Shown: piece by piece, positions 35,275-43,154 of the stretch | Layout: the number at the start of each line of letters is the position of its first letter | How positions within the stretch are numbered: the first letter of the stretch is position 1 | Assembly (NCBI GenBank): GCA_936933955.1 | Contig: CAKZIN010000046.1 | Span: 1-51,574, forward strand | Length of the DNA: 51,574 bases | Source of the DNA: an uncultured Sphingopyxis sp. | GTDB lineage: Bacteria > Pseudomonadota > Alphaproteobacteria > Sphingomonadales > Sphingomonadaceae | Reading direction: 5' to 3' | The notes under the pieces: generated by a model | The model's database searches: none | Told to the model about the DNA's origin: nothing | The model's input: only the letters and a program-made list of their open reading frames with translations | Position numbers and translations under genes: made by a program

Positions 35275-35823
35275 ATGCGTGCTTCCCTCCTCCCTGCGAG
35301 CGGCCTTGCGCTCGCGCTCACCGCCTGCGCTTCACCCCGTGCGCCCGCTCCCTCCCCGGTACCGCCACCAGTCCAGCGCCCTGCCCCACCGGCAGGGCCC
35401 GTCGTCACCGGGGAGCGCGCGCCGGCGAGCTGGGACGTCGCGGACCTATCTCCGGGCGAATGGCGGCTGCGCGAGGATGCGGGTGCTGGGTCCGCGCAGT
35501 TCGGTGTTCCCGGACAGCGTGCAGAGGCCGCCCTGTCGTGCAGCCGGGGGCAGCTGACGCTGGTTCGCCTCGCACCCAACCTCAGTGTCGGCGCGCGGCA
35601 CCATCTGCGCGTGCGGACGAGCTACGGCGAACATCACCTCCCCGCCACGCACGACACCGCCGGCACACCGACGCTATCCGCGACGGTGGGTGCACGTTCG
35701 CCCATGTGGGACGAGGTAAGCTACAGCCGGGGGCGGTTCGTGGTCGAAGGGTCGGGCGTTGCGCCGCTGATCATCCCCGTGCGCAGCGAGTTGATCCACC
35801 TGCTCGAACGCTGCCGCACCTAA
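35275..35823 (+). CDS. Hypothetical lipoprotein
   Basis: A 182-residue exported protein of unknown function. The signal peptide ends in the lipobox LTAC (Cys18). A Pro-rich linker follows (SPRAPAPSPVPPPVQRPAPP), then a small domain with SPGEWRLREDAGAGSAQFG, CSRGQLTLVRLAPN, LRVRTSYGEHHLPAT and FVVEGSGVAPLIIPVRSELIHLLERC. The domain looks mostly beta and has two cysteines. I recognise no family with a known role. The open frame extends 35 codons earlier through the repeat pair, but ATG at 35275 directly precedes the lipoprotein signal. It is convergent with adk across a 39-base gap. Confidence 0.8.
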   Translation: MRASLLPASGLALALTACASPRAPAPSPVPPPVQRPAPPAGPVVTGERAPASWDVADLSPGEWRLREDAGAGSAQFGVPGQRAEAALSCSRGQLTLVRLAPNLSVGARHHLRVRTSYGEHHLPATHDTAGTPTLSATVGARSPMWDEVSYSRGRFVVEGSGVAPLIIPVRSELIHLLERCRT

Positions 35824-35826
35824 TCT

Positions 35827-35852
35827 GCCCGCTTAGATAATGCTGAGCGGGC
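35827..35852. terminator. Hairpin between the lipoprotein gene and adk
   Basis: GCCCGCT (35827-35833) pairs with AGCGGGC (35846-35852) around a 12-base loop, placed between two convergent stops. Neither side has a strong T run, so a shared bidirectional terminator is possible but weak. Confidence 0.45.
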
Positions 35853-35862
35853 TGCCGCGCCT

Positions 35863-36531
35863 TCAGTCGTCGATCGGCTGAGCGTCTAGGATCGCTTCGA
35901 TCGCCTGCGTGACCGCGTCGATGTCGGCCATTCCGTCCACCCGCCGCACCAGCCCGCGGGCATCATAGACCGGGAGAATTGGGGCGGTCTTCGCGCGATA
36001 CTCGGCGAGGCGGGTGCGCACCGTCTCGGCATTGTCGTCCGGACGACGCTTGAACTCAGTGCTTCCGCAATGATCGCAGACGCCCTCGACCTTGGGACGT
36101 TCGAACAGGTCGTGGTAGGGCGCACCGCATCGGGCGCACGAGAAACGACCGCTGATGCGCTGGACCAGCGCATCTTCGTCAACTTCCAGCTCGATCACAT
36201 GGTCGAGCGTGCGCCCACGCTCACTCAGCAACGTGTCAAGCACCGCCGCCTGCGCCTCGGTGCGGGGGTAGCCGTCAAACGCGACGGGGGTGTCGTGCCC
36301 CAGCGCATCCAGCTGCTCACCGATCAGCCCCGAAACGATCTCATCGGAGACGAGCGCACCCGCCTCCATCACCGCCTTGGCTTGCAGCCCGATCGGCGTG
36401 CCCGCCTTGACCGCGGCACGCAGCATGTCGCCGGTCGACAGCTGGACCATGCCGTAGCGGTCCTTGAGCCGCGCTGCCTGCGTGCCCTTGCCCGCGCCGG
36501 GCGGGCCCAGCAGGATGATATCGAGCGCCAT
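35863..36531 (-). CDS. adk: Adenylate kinase with zinc-type LID
   Basis: A 222-residue enzyme that interconverts 2 ADP with ATP and AMP. The P-loop is GPPGAGKGT (9-17). STGDMLRAAV binds AMP, and FDGYPRTEAQA carries the conserved Arg. The LID (about 125-155) has two pairs, CARC and CDHC, so it should bind a structural zinc. The length is normal for the long form. The start is ATG at 36531; the longer open frame upstream runs into secY's trailer. It lies 59 bases after secY, the usual spc-operon position. The genes that normally follow in this class, rpsM-rpsK-rpoA-rplQ, are absent here. Confidence 0.97.
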   Translation of the reverse strand: MALDIILLGPPGAGKGTQAARLKDRYGMVQLSTGDMLRAAVKAGTPIGLQAKAVMEAGALVSDEIVSGLIGEQLDALGHDTPVAFDGYPRTEAQAAVLDTLLSERGRTLDHVIELEVDEDALVQRISGRFSCARCGAPYHDLFERPKVEGVCDHCGSTEFKRRPDDNAETVRTRLAEYRAKTAPILPVYDARGLVRRVDGMADIDAVTQAIEAILDAQPIDD

Positions 36532-36590
36532 GGTTGCAGCGAAACCCCTCAAACCCCCAGCAAGCCTAGCGTTGTGCCTCGCCCGCAGGG

Positions 36591-37958
36591 TTAGCGCAAC
36601 CGCCCCTTGAGCTTGGCCTTCTTGATGAGGTCGGCATATTGATGCGCCAGCAGGTGGCTCTGAATCTGCGCGACCGTGTCGATCGTGACGTTGACCAGGA
36701 TCAGGAGGCTCGTGCCGCCCAGCGCGAGGCCGACCCCGGTAGCGGACGTGACCCACTCGGGGATGAGGCAGATCACGGCGAGGTAGATCGCGCCAACCAC
36801 CGTGATGCGCGTCAGCACATAGTCGAGATAGTTGCTCGTCGCCTGACCCGGACGATAGCCCGGGATGAACCCGCCCTGCCGCTTGAGGTTGTCCGCGGTC
36901 TCCTCAGGGTTGAACACCACCGCCACGTAGAAGAAGGCGAAGAAGATGATCCCGGCGGCGTAAAGCGCCATGTAGAGTGGCTGACCGTGCGCAAACAGCT
37001 GGTTGAGCTTCAGCAGCGCCGAGCCCCACAGCGTATCTTCGTTGACGCGCTGGCCGAGGAACTGGGTGATCGTCAGCGGCAGCAGCAGCAGCGAGCTTGC
37101 GAAGATCGGCGGGATCACGCCAGCGGTGTTGACCTTGAGCGGCAGGTGGCTGCGCTCCTGCTGCGCGCGACCCTGTGCGGTCATGCGCTTGGGATATTGC
37201 ACCAGCACCCGGCGCTGCGCGCGCTCCATGAAGCTGATGGCCCAGATCACGGCGAACGCGCCGATCAACAGCGCTGCGATCAGCAGCGGGCCCTTGTCGC
37301 CGGTGCGTCCCTGCTCGAACAGCTGCGCGATCGTTCGCGGCATGCTGGCAACGATGCCCGCCATGATGATCAGTGACACGCCATTGCCGATCCCGCGCTG
37401 CGTGATCTGCTCACCTAGCCACATCAGGAACATGGTGCCGCCGATGAGGGTGATTACCGCACTCACCTTGAACATGAGCCCCGGCACGACGACCGCCGCG
37501 ATACCCTGGCTGGCGCCCAGCGTCTCGAGCCCGGAGGCGATAAACCAGCCTTGCACCGCGGTCAGGGCGACGGTGCCGTAGCGGGTGTATTGGTTGAGCT
37601 TCTTGCGCCCGCTCTCGCCCTCTTTCTTGAGTGCCGCCAGCGCGGGCGACAGCGCCGCCGCGAGCTGTACCACGATCGAGGCCGTGATGTACGGCATCAC
37701 ACCGAGCGCGATGATGCTCATGCGCTCGAGGCTGCCGCCCGAGAAGGTATTGAACAGGTCAAGGATGCCGCCCGACGCCGCCTGGCTGTAGAGCTGGTTC
37801 ATCGCGATCGGGTCGACCCCGGGGATCGGCACGAACGACAGGAAGCGGAACACCACCAGCGCCCCGAGCGTGAACCACAGCCGCTTCTTGAGCTCGGTCG
37901 CCTGCCCGAATTTGCTGAGATCGAGGCTCATCGCCATCTGGTCAGCGCGGGTCGCCAT
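36591..37958 (-). CDS. secY: Preprotein translocase channel subunit SecY
   Basis: A 455-residue protein with ten membrane helices, the core of the SecYEG channel. Diagnostic parts are RLWFTLGALVVFRFLSFVPIPGVD (split as RLWFTLGALVVFR and FLSFVPIPGVD) at helix 1, ALGVMPYITASIVVQL at the plug side, RGIGNGVSLIIMAGIV, the basic loop AQRRVLVQYPKRM, LPLKVNTAGVIPPIFASSLL, and the NPEETADNLKRQGGFIPGYRPG loop that docks ribosomes and SecA. The start is ATG at 37958; an internal ATG seven codons on is also possible. It follows rplO after 161 bases, a longer gap than usual, which contains hairpins. Confidence 0.97.
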   Translation of the reverse strand: MATRADQMAMSLDLSKFGQATELKKRLWFTLGALVVFRFLSFVPIPGVDPIAMNQLYSQAASGGILDLFNTFSGGSLERMSIIALGVMPYITASIVVQLAAALSPALAALKKEGESGRKKLNQYTRYGTVALTAVQGWFIASGLETLGASQGIAAVVVPGLMFKVSAVITLIGGTMFLMWLGEQITQRGIGNGVSLIIMAGIVASMPRTIAQLFEQGRTGDKGPLLIAALLIGAFAVIWAISFMERAQRRVLVQYPKRMTAQGRAQQERSHLPLKVNTAGVIPPIFASSLLLLPLTITQFLGQRVNEDTLWGSALLKLNQLFAHGQPLYMALYAAGIIFFAFFYVAVVFNPEETADNLKRQGGFIPGYRPGQATSNYLDYVLTRITVVGAIYLAVICLIPEWVTSATGVGLALGGTSLLILVNVTIDTVAQIQSHLLAHQYADLIKKAKLKGRLR

Positions 37959-38086
37959 GTCGCTTCACTCGACTGATAGGAGGGCCGCGAACATCGCGGC
38001 GCCGGTTGAGAGCCCATCTGCGAGTGCGCCAACGCAAACGCAAGTGTGGGCCAGATGGCACAGCTTTTCTGCGCCGAAGCAACAAC

Positions 38087-38110
38087 GGGGCGCCCGTCGC
38101 CGGGCACCCC
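38087..38110 (-). terminator. Hairpin after rplO, before secY
   Basis: On the minus strand GGGGTGCCCG pairs with CGGGCGCCCC (ten pairs, one G-U) around GCGA, starting 10 bases after the rplO stop. GTTGTTGC rather than a T run follows, so it may be a pause or partial stop. Another hairpin (GCCGCGA/TCGCGGC) lies closer to secY. The arm sequence is nearly that of the tuf terminator. Confidence 0.5.
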
Positions 38111-38119
38111 GTCAGAAAG

Positions 38120-38614
38120 TCAGGCTTCGTTGGCCTCTTCGACCTTGTCCGCCTTCGGGGCGAGCAGGGTCACCGATCCGCCAGCCTTTTCGACGGCCTC
38201 GATTGCGCCCTTCGACGCGCCGGCCACCGAGAACGCGAGCTTCGTGGTGAGCTCGCCCTTGCCAAGCAGACGAACCCCGTCCTTGCCGCCACGAGCGACG
38301 CCCGCCGCCTGCAGCGCGGCCTGGTCGATCGTCGCGCCGGCCTCCAGCTTGCCGGCATCCACCAGCTTCTGGATCATGCCGAGGTTCACGATTGCGTAGT
38401 CCTTGGCGAAGATGTTGTTGAAGCCACGCTTCGGCAGTCGCATGTGCAGCGGCATCTGACCGCCTTCAAAGCCATAGACGCTGACGCCCGAGCGCGCCTT
38501 TGCACCCTTCTGGCCGCGGCCTGCGGTCTTGCCCTTGCCCGAGCCGATGCCACGGCCGACGCGCATGCGTCCCTTGCGTGCACCAGGATTGTCGCGGAGA
38601 TCGTTGAGTTTCAT
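38120..38614 (-). CDS. rplO: 50S ribosomal protein L15
   Basis: A 164-residue late-assembly 50S protein. MKLNDLRDNPGARKGRMRVG, the glycine-rich GRGIGSGKGKTAGRGQKG, and FEGGQMPLHMRLPKRGF are diagnostic. An in-frame GTG three codons earlier is possible, but ATG at 38614 gives the family N-terminus. The C-terminus ends in an acidic KADKVEEANEA tail. It is separated from rpmD by a hairpin with a T run, so its level, and that of secY and adk after it, may be set apart from the rest of the spc operon. Confidence 0.97.
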   Translation of the reverse strand: MKLNDLRDNPGARKGRMRVGRGIGSGKGKTAGRGQKGAKARSGVSVYGFEGGQMPLHMRLPKRGFNNIFAKDYAIVNLGMIQKLVDAGKLEAGATIDQAALQAAGVARGGKDGVRLLGKGELTTKLAFSVAGASKGAIEAVEKAGGSVTLLAPKADKVEEANEA

Positions 38615-38644
38615 TGTCTGCACTCGCTTTCGCTATGTTCGCGC

Positions 38645-38678
38645 TGAAAAAGTGACGCCCGCCACTGGGGCGGGCGTC
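38645..38678 (-). terminator. Terminator-like hairpin between rpmD and rplO
   Basis: On the minus strand GACGCCCGCC pairs perfectly with GGCGGGCGTC (38654-38663 and 38669-38678) around a 5-base loop, followed by ACTTTTTC. This has both parts of an intrinsic terminator yet lies inside the spc operon, 23 bases after the rpmD stop. It probably causes partial termination. Confidence 0.75.
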
Positions 38679-38700
38679 GGGTTCGGTCAAGCCGTCAGGC

Positions 38701-38889
38701 TTACTCCTCGACCACTTCCACCATGTGCCGCACGGCGTGAACCATGCCGCGGGTGGAGGGGGTGTCCTCAAGCTCGACGACGCGATGCATCTTGCCGAGG
38801 CCGAGGCCGGTGAGGATCTTGCGCTGGTCCTTGGGGCGACGGATCGGCGAACCGATCTGACGGACCTTCATCATCTTCTTGTCGGCCAT
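38701..38889 (-). CDS. rpmD: 50S ribosomal protein L30
   Basis: A 62-residue protein. MMKVRQIGSPIRRPKDQRKIL and LGLGKMHRVVELEDTP match bacterial L30, including the GLG turn. The short N-terminal MADKK lead is common in alphaproteobacteria. It starts 7 bases after rpsE and is the last gene before the internal hairpin of the spc operon. Confidence 0.95.
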   Translation of the reverse strand: MADKKMMKVRQIGSPIRRPKDQRKILTGLGLGKMHRVVELEDTPSTRGMVHAVRHMVEVVEE

Positions 38890-38896
38890 CGCCCGA

Positions 38897-39628
38897 TTAC
38901 TCCGTCAGCGCAGCCGCGTCCGCCTCGGCGGTCAGCGAACCGCCACGGCCCAGAAGATCGGCGATCTTCTTGCCGCGACGCTGCGCCACCGACTTGGGGC
39001 TGGTCTGCGTGGTGAGCGCGGCAAAGGTCGCGCGGATCATGTTGTAGGGATTGGAGGTGCCGTTCGACTTGGTCACCACGTCGGCAACACCGAGCGCTTC
39101 GAACACCGCACGCATCGGACCACCGGCAATGATGCCGGTCCCCTGCGGCGCCGAACGCACGTTGACGAGACCCGCACCGAAGTGACCGACGCCGTCATGG
39201 TGCAGCGTGCGACCATCCTTCAGCGGCACGCGAACCATGGCGCGCTTCGCAGCGGCGGTGCCCTTCGAGATCGCTTCCGGCACTTCGCGGGCCTTGCCGT
39301 GACCAAAGCCAACGCGACCCTTGCCGTCACCGACGACAACCAGCGCCGCAAAGCCGAAGCGCTTGCCGCCCTTCACCGTCTTCGAGACGCGGTTGATGTG
39401 AACGAGCTTTTCGATCAGCTCCTCGCCGCCCTCTTCGCCGCCGCCGCGACGATCATCGCGCCGACCACGGTTGCCGTCACGGCCGCCGCGACCGCGGTTG
39501 CCATCACGGCCGCCACCGCGACCGCCGCGCGGACCGCGCGACTGATGCTGCTCGGGGGCCAAGCCCTGCGCGTCCTGCGCCGTCACCTCAGGGGTGATGA
39601 CTTCGTTCTGGGTGGGATCGTCAGCCAT
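38897..39628 (-). CDS. rpsE: 30S ribosomal protein S5 with Arg/Gly-rich N-terminal tail
   Basis: A 243-residue S5, well above the usual 165-170. The conserved protein starts near residue 68 with EELIEKLVHINRVSKTVKGG, then FAALVVVGDGKGRVGFGHGKA and the RSAPQGTGIIAGG segment linked to decoding accuracy. Before it lies a tail made of near repeats: GGRGGGRDGNRGRGGRDGNR and GRRDDRRGGGEEGG, which should be unstructured and may bind rRNA. The tail is encoded by imperfect direct DNA repeats near 39455-39535. It starts at ATG 39628, 3 bases after rplR. Confidence 0.96.
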   Translation of the reverse strand: MADDPTQNEVITPEVTAQDAQGLAPEQHQSRGPRGGRGGGRDGNRGRGGRDGNRGRRDDRRGGGEEGGEELIEKLVHINRVSKTVKGGKRFGFAALVVVGDGKGRVGFGHGKAREVPEAISKGTAAAKRAMVRVPLKDGRTLHHDGVGHFGAGLVNVRSAPQGTGIIAGGPMRAVFEALGVADVVTKSNGTSNPYNMIRATFAALTTQTSPKSVAQRRGKKIADLLGRGGSLTAEADAAALTE

Positions 39629-39630
39629 CG

Positions 39631-39993
39631 TCAGAACTCCAGTCCGCCTTCACGCGCGGCATCCGCCAGCGCCTTCACCCGCCCGTGGAAGAGGTAGCCG
39701 CCACGGTCGAAGACGACGCGGGTGACGCCGGCTTCCTTCGCGCGCTCGGCAATGCGCTGCCCGACGGCACGTGCCGCATCGCAGGTCGCACCAGCCTGAC
39801 CGCGCACGTCCTTATCGAGCGTCGAAGCCGAAGCGAGCGTGCGGCCCGCCGCATCGTCGATCAGCTGCGCATAGATGTGCTGGCCCGACCGATAAACCGA
39901 CAGCCGCTTGCGATCGCCCGCGCGCGAACGGATCGCGGTGCGAACCCGCTGACGCCGCTTGTCGAACGGCGTGCGTTTCATGCCCATGCCCAT
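39631..39993 (-). CDS. rplR: 50S ribosomal protein L18
   Basis: A 120-residue 5S-rRNA-binding protein. KRTPFDKRRQRVRTAIR, RLSVYRSGQHIYAQLIDD and VVFDRGGYLFHGRVKALADAAREGGL are the standard L18 motifs. Its ATG shares a base with the rplF stop (TAATG), and MGMGM offers three nearby starts; the first has the overlap. It works with L5 in 5S docking. Confidence 0.96.
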   Translation of the reverse strand: MGMGMKRTPFDKRRQRVRTAIRSRAGDRKRLSVYRSGQHIYAQLIDDAAGRTLASASTLDKDVRGQAGATCDAARAVGQRIAERAKEAGVTRVVFDRGGYLFHGRVKALADAAREGGLEF

Positions 39994-40526
39994 TACTTCT
40001 TCTTCCCTTCCTTGCGGAAGATGAACTCGCCGCGGTACTTGATGCCCTTGCCCTTATACGGCTCGGGCTTCCGCCAGCGGCGTATTTCCGCTGCGACCTG
40101 GCCGACCTTCTGCTTGTCGATGCCGGTGATCTCGACCGTGGTGTTGTCGGGGGTCTTGATCTCGATCCCCTCCGGCACCGCATAGTCGACGTCATGGCTG
40201 TAGCCGAGCTGCAGCTTGAGCTTCTTGCCCTGCGCCGTCGCACGGTAGCCGACACCCGAGATCTCGAGTACCTTGGTGAAGCCCTCGGTCACGCCGGTGA
40301 CGAGGTTCTGCACCAGCGTGCGCTGCATCCCCCAGGCCGCGCGGGCGTCCTTGGTGTCGTTCGCCGGCTGCACGCTGATCTGGCCGTCGGCCACATCGTA
40401 ACGCACATGGTCGCTGAGCGGCATCGAGAGCTGGCCCTTGGCGCCCTTCACCGTCAGCTGGTTGTCGTTGATGGTCGCGGTGACGCCGCCGGGGACGGCG
40501 ACCGGACGCTTGCCGATGCGGCTCAT
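39993..40526 (-). CDS. rplF: 50S ribosomal protein L6
   Basis: A 177-residue two-lobed protein near the factor-binding site. MSRIGKRPVAVPGGV and the C-terminal EIRRWRKPEPYKGKGIKYRG are diagnostic, the latter binding the sarcin-ricin region. It overlaps rpsH and rplR by one base each, so the three are translated as a coupled set. Confidence 0.97.
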   Translation of the reverse strand: MSRIGKRPVAVPGGVTATINDNQLTVKGAKGQLSMPLSDHVRYDVADGQISVQPANDTKDARAAWGMQRTLVQNLVTGVTEGFTKVLEISGVGYRATAQGKKLKLQLGYSHDVDYAVPEGIEIKTPDNTTVEITGIDKQKVGQVAAEIRRWRKPEPYKGKGIKYRGEFIFRKEGKKK

Positions 40527-40930
40527 CAGAACACCTCCGCCAGCACTTCGCCGCCGACGTTGCTCTCGCGCGCTTCCGCATCCGAAAGCACGCCGCGCGG
40601 CGTCGAGACGATGGTGATGCCGAGGCCCGACTTCACCCGCGGCAGCTCCTTGCTGCCCGAATAGATGCGGCGGCCCGGCTTCGACACGCGCGCCACGTGG
40701 CGGATCGCCGGCTCGCCTTCGAAATATTTGAGCTCGATGCGCAGCCCCTTGTGCTGCTCCATGCGGCCCAGCAGGACTTCGGTGTATCCGCGGATGTAGC
40801 CTTCGCGCTGAAGCACATCGAGCACACGCGCGCGCAGCTTAGACGCCGGCGTGATCACGCTGTCCATCTTGGCGCGCTGGCCGTTGCGGATGCGGGTGAG
40901 CATATCGCCCAGGGGATCGGTCATTGCCAT
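40526..40930 (-). CDS. rpsH: 30S ribosomal protein S8
   Basis: A 134-residue primary 16S-binding protein. DPLGDMLTRIRNGQRAKMD opens it and SGLGITIVSTPRGVLSDAEAR with GGEVLAEVF closes it. In E. coli S8 represses the spc operon by binding near the L5 gene; I see no clear mimic here but did not fold the RNA. Ten bases separate it from rpsN. Confidence 0.97.
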   Translation of the reverse strand: MAMTDPLGDMLTRIRNGQRAKMDSVITPASKLRARVLDVLQREGYIRGYTEVLLGRMEQHKGLRIELKYFEGEPAIRHVARVSKPGRRIYSGSKELPRVKSGLGITIVSTPRGVLSDAEARESNVGGEVLAEVF

Positions 40931-40940
40931 CGGATGATCC

Positions 40941-41246
40941 TTACCAGCTCGACTTCACGACGCCCGGGATCAGGCCCTTGTTGGCCAGATCGCGAAGCTG
41001 CACGCGGCACAGCTGGAACTTGCGGTAATAGGCGCGCGGGCGCCCGGTCAGCGCGCAGCGGTTGCGCACGCGGGTCGGGTTACCGTTGCGCGGAATTTCC
41101 GCCATCTTGAGCCGGGCGATCAGCCGCTCGGTCTCGTCGAGGCTCTGGTCGTTCGCCGTCGCCTTCAGCCGCGCGTAGCGACCGGCGTACTTGACGACCA
41201 TCGCCTTGCGCTTCTCGTTCTTGTTGATCGAACTCAGTTTCGCCAT
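40941..41246 (-). CDS. rpsN: 30S ribosomal protein S14, zinc-free form
   Basis: A 101-residue S14. MAKLSSINKNEKRKAMVVKY and NRCALTGRPRAYYRKFQLCRVQLRD (in two parts NRCALTGRPRAYYRKF and LCRVQLRD) identify it. The length and the lack of paired CxxC motifs place it in the long, zinc-independent (C-minus) form. It follows rplE after 36 bases. Confidence 0.97.
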   Translation of the reverse strand: MAKLSSINKNEKRKAMVVKYAGRYARLKATANDQSLDETERLIARLKMAEIPRNGNPTRVRNRCALTGRPRAYYRKFQLCRVQLRDLANKGLIPGVVKSSW

Positions 41247-41282
41247 GACTTAAGTTCTAGCCTTTCACATCGAAGGAAGGGT

Positions 41283-41861
41283 TCAGGCCGCCTGCGCGAC
41301 CGTCTCGTCCTTCGGGAAGGGGAAGTTGAACAGGCGCAGCAGCTCGCGCGCCTCTTCGTCGGTGCTCGCGCTGGTGGCGATGATGATGTCCATCCCGCGC
41401 ACCTTCTCGATCTTGTCGTAGCTGATTTCCGGGAAGATCAGCTGCTCCTTCAGACCCATCGCATAATTGCCGCGCCCGTCGAAGCTCTTCGGGTTCAATC
41501 CACGGAAGTCGCGGATGCGGGGCATGGCGATGGTCACCAGGCGGTCGAGGAACTCGTACATGCGCTCGCGACGCAGCGTCACCTTGACGCCGATCGGCAT
41601 GCCTTCGCGCAGCTTGAAGCTCGCGATCGATTTCTTTGCCCTGGTGATGACGGGCTTCTGACCAGCGATCAGCTCGAGTTCCGCCGCGGCGGTCTCGACC
41701 TTCTTCTTGTCCTGGACAGCCTCACCGACGCCCATGTTGATGACGATCTTTTCGAGCTTCGGCACCGCAAAGCGGTTGGTGTAGCCGAAACGCTCGGTCA
41801 TCGCCTGCGCGATGCGATCGTCATAGTCGCGCTTGAGGCGCGGGATGTAGCGATCAGCCAT
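41283..41861 (-). CDS. rplE: 50S ribosomal protein L5
   Basis: A 192-residue 5S-rRNA-binding protein that also contacts the P-site tRNA. NRFAVPKLEKIVINMGVGEA, KSIASFKLREGMPIGVKVTLR and IIATSASTDEEARELL are typical. Its ATG lies inside the end of rplX (8-base overlap), so translation is coupled. Confidence 0.97.
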   Translation of the reverse strand: MADRYIPRLKRDYDDRIAQAMTERFGYTNRFAVPKLEKIVINMGVGEAVQDKKKVETAAAELELIAGQKPVITRAKKSIASFKLREGMPIGVKVTLRRERMYEFLDRLVTIAMPRIRDFRGLNPKSFDGRGNYAMGLKEQLIFPEISYDKIEKVRGMDIIIATSASTDEEARELLRLFNFPFPKDETVAQAA

Positions 41862-42171
41862 TGATCAGCTCCCCGGACTTCACCGCGACGCGCACTTTCT
41901 TGCCGTCACGGGTTTCGAAACGAACGCGGGTGGCCGCGCCCGACTTGGGATCGGCGACCGCAACCTTGCACAGCGCCATCGGCGCCTCGCGGCGCTCGAG
42001 GCCACCCTGCGGGTTGGTCTGCGACGGCTTCACATGACGCGTGATCATGTTGACGCCTTCGACGACGACCTTGCCGTCCTTCGGGTGAACGCTGGCGACG
42101 GTGCCAGTCTTGCCCTTGTCCTTACCGGACAGGACGACGACGCTGTCACCCTTCTTGATCTTCGCGGCCAT
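41854..42171 (-). CDS. rplX: 50S ribosomal protein L24
   Basis: A 105-residue assembly-initiator protein with a KOW motif: KIKKGDSVVVLSGKDKGKTG, then VVVEGVNMITRHVKPSQTNPQGG. The frame is open far upstream, but ATG at 42171 gives the normal size and lies 2 bases after the rplN stop. Confidence 0.97.
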   Translation of the reverse strand: MAAKIKKGDSVVVLSGKDKGKTGTVASVHPKDGKVVVEGVNMITRHVKPSQTNPQGGLERREAPMALCKVAVADPKSGAATRVRFETRDGKKVRVAVKSGELING

Positions 42172-42173
42172 GG

Positions 42174-42542
42174 TCAGAGCACCTCCGGCGCCAGGCTGAT
42201 GATCTTCATCGCACCGCGGTTGCGCAGTTCGCGCACCACCGGGCCAAAGATACGCGTGCCGATCGGCTCCTGGTTCTTGTTGATCAGAACCGCGGCGTTG
42301 CCGTCGAAGCGGATCACGCTGCCATCGGCGCGGCGAATGTCCTTCGCTGTGCGCACGATGATTGCGCGGTGAACGTCGCCCTTCTTGACGCGACCGCGCG
42401 GGGCCGCATCCTTGATCGATACGACGATCACGTCGCCGACGCCCGCAAAGCGACGCTTCGACCCGCCCAGCACCTTGATGCACTGGACGCGCTTCGCGCC
42501 GCTGTTGTCGGCGACGTCGAGGTTGGACTGCATCTGGATCAT
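42174..42542 (-). CDS. rplN: 50S ribosomal protein L14
   Basis: A 122-residue, highly conserved interface protein. MIQMQSNLDVADNSGAKRVQ, AVLINKNQEPIGTRIFGPVVREL and MKIISLAPEVL are diagnostic. A 67-base gap to rpsQ separates it from the S10 block and matches the usual start of the spc operon. Confidence 0.98.
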   Translation of the reverse strand: MIQMQSNLDVADNSGAKRVQCIKVLGGSKRRFAGVGDVIVVSIKDAAPRGRVKKGDVHRAIIVRTAKDIRRADGSVIRFDGNAAVLINKNQEPIGTRIFGPVVRELRNRGAMKIISLAPEVL

Positions 42543-42609
42543 CGATCCGTATCCTCACGTCTGGCCTACCGAGCGCTTGCCCGGCGGTTCCGGTTACCTA
42601 GTTCAGCCC

Positions 42610-42912
42610 TTAGGCCGCGGCGTCTTCATTGGCCGGAGCGGGAGCGGCTTCCGCCGAACCCTTGGGCCGCGAGTGCGTGTCGACCTCGTCGAGCACACGC
42701 CACGTCTTGGTCTTGCTGATCGGGCGCGTCTCTTCGATCCGCACCACCTGACCTTCGGAGAACGCATTGTCCTCGTCGTGCGCGTGGTACTTCTTCGAGA
42801 GGCGAATGATCTTGCCGTACAGCGGGTGCTTCACCCGCCGCTCGACCTTGACCACGACCGTCTTGTCGCCCTTGTCGGACACCACGGTGCCCTGCAGAAT
42901 GCGCTTCGGCAT
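42610..42912 (-). CDS. rpsQ: 30S ribosomal protein S17 with C-terminal extension
   Basis: A 100-residue S17. MPKRILQGTVVSDKGDKTVVVKVERR and the HDEDNAFSEGQVVRIEETRPISKTK segment are standard (both shown here as parts: LQGTVVSDKGDKTVVV; VRIEETRPISKTK). The last 20 residues (Ser/Ala/Pro/Glu-rich, ending ANEDAAA) go beyond the usual end near residue 80. It starts 11 bases after rpmC. Confidence 0.96.
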   Translation of the reverse strand: MPKRILQGTVVSDKGDKTVVVKVERRVKHPLYGKIIRLSKKYHAHDEDNAFSEGQVVRIEETRPISKTKTWRVLDEVDTHSRPKGSAEAAPAPANEDAAA

Positions 42913-42923
42913 CGCTTACGTCC

Positions 42924-43154
42924 TCAATTCGCCGGCGCGGCGTCGGCGCGCTTGGCTTCCGCCGAGCGCTGCGTCTGCAGCGTCTTGATCCGCGCGATGG
43001 TGCGACGCACCTCGCGCACGCGGGCCGGGCGCTCGAGCTGCCCGGTGGCCGACTGGAAGCGCAGGTTGAACGCCTCGCGCTTCAGATCGCCCAGGCGCTC
43101 CGACAGCTGGTCGTCGTTCTGCTGACGCAGGTCTTCGATCGGCTTGGCCATCAT
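42924..43154 (-). CDS. rpmC: 50S ribosomal protein L29
   Basis: A 76-residue helical protein next to the exit tunnel, part of the SRP and trigger factor docking site. DDQLSERLGDLKREAFNLRFQ and the VREVRRTIARIKTLQTQR helix identify it. ATGATG at the start overlaps the rplP stop; the first ATG is annotated. Confidence 0.95.
   Translation of the reverse strand: MMAKPIEDLRQQNDDQLSERLGDLKREAFNLRFQSATGQLERPARVREVRRTIARIKTLQTQRSAEAKRADAAPAN

Noticed and set aside
39450..39540. Short direct repeats as a possible CRISPR array
   Set aside because: They lie in the rpsE coding frame and encode the Arg/Gly tail; there are no spacers of even length and no cas genes.
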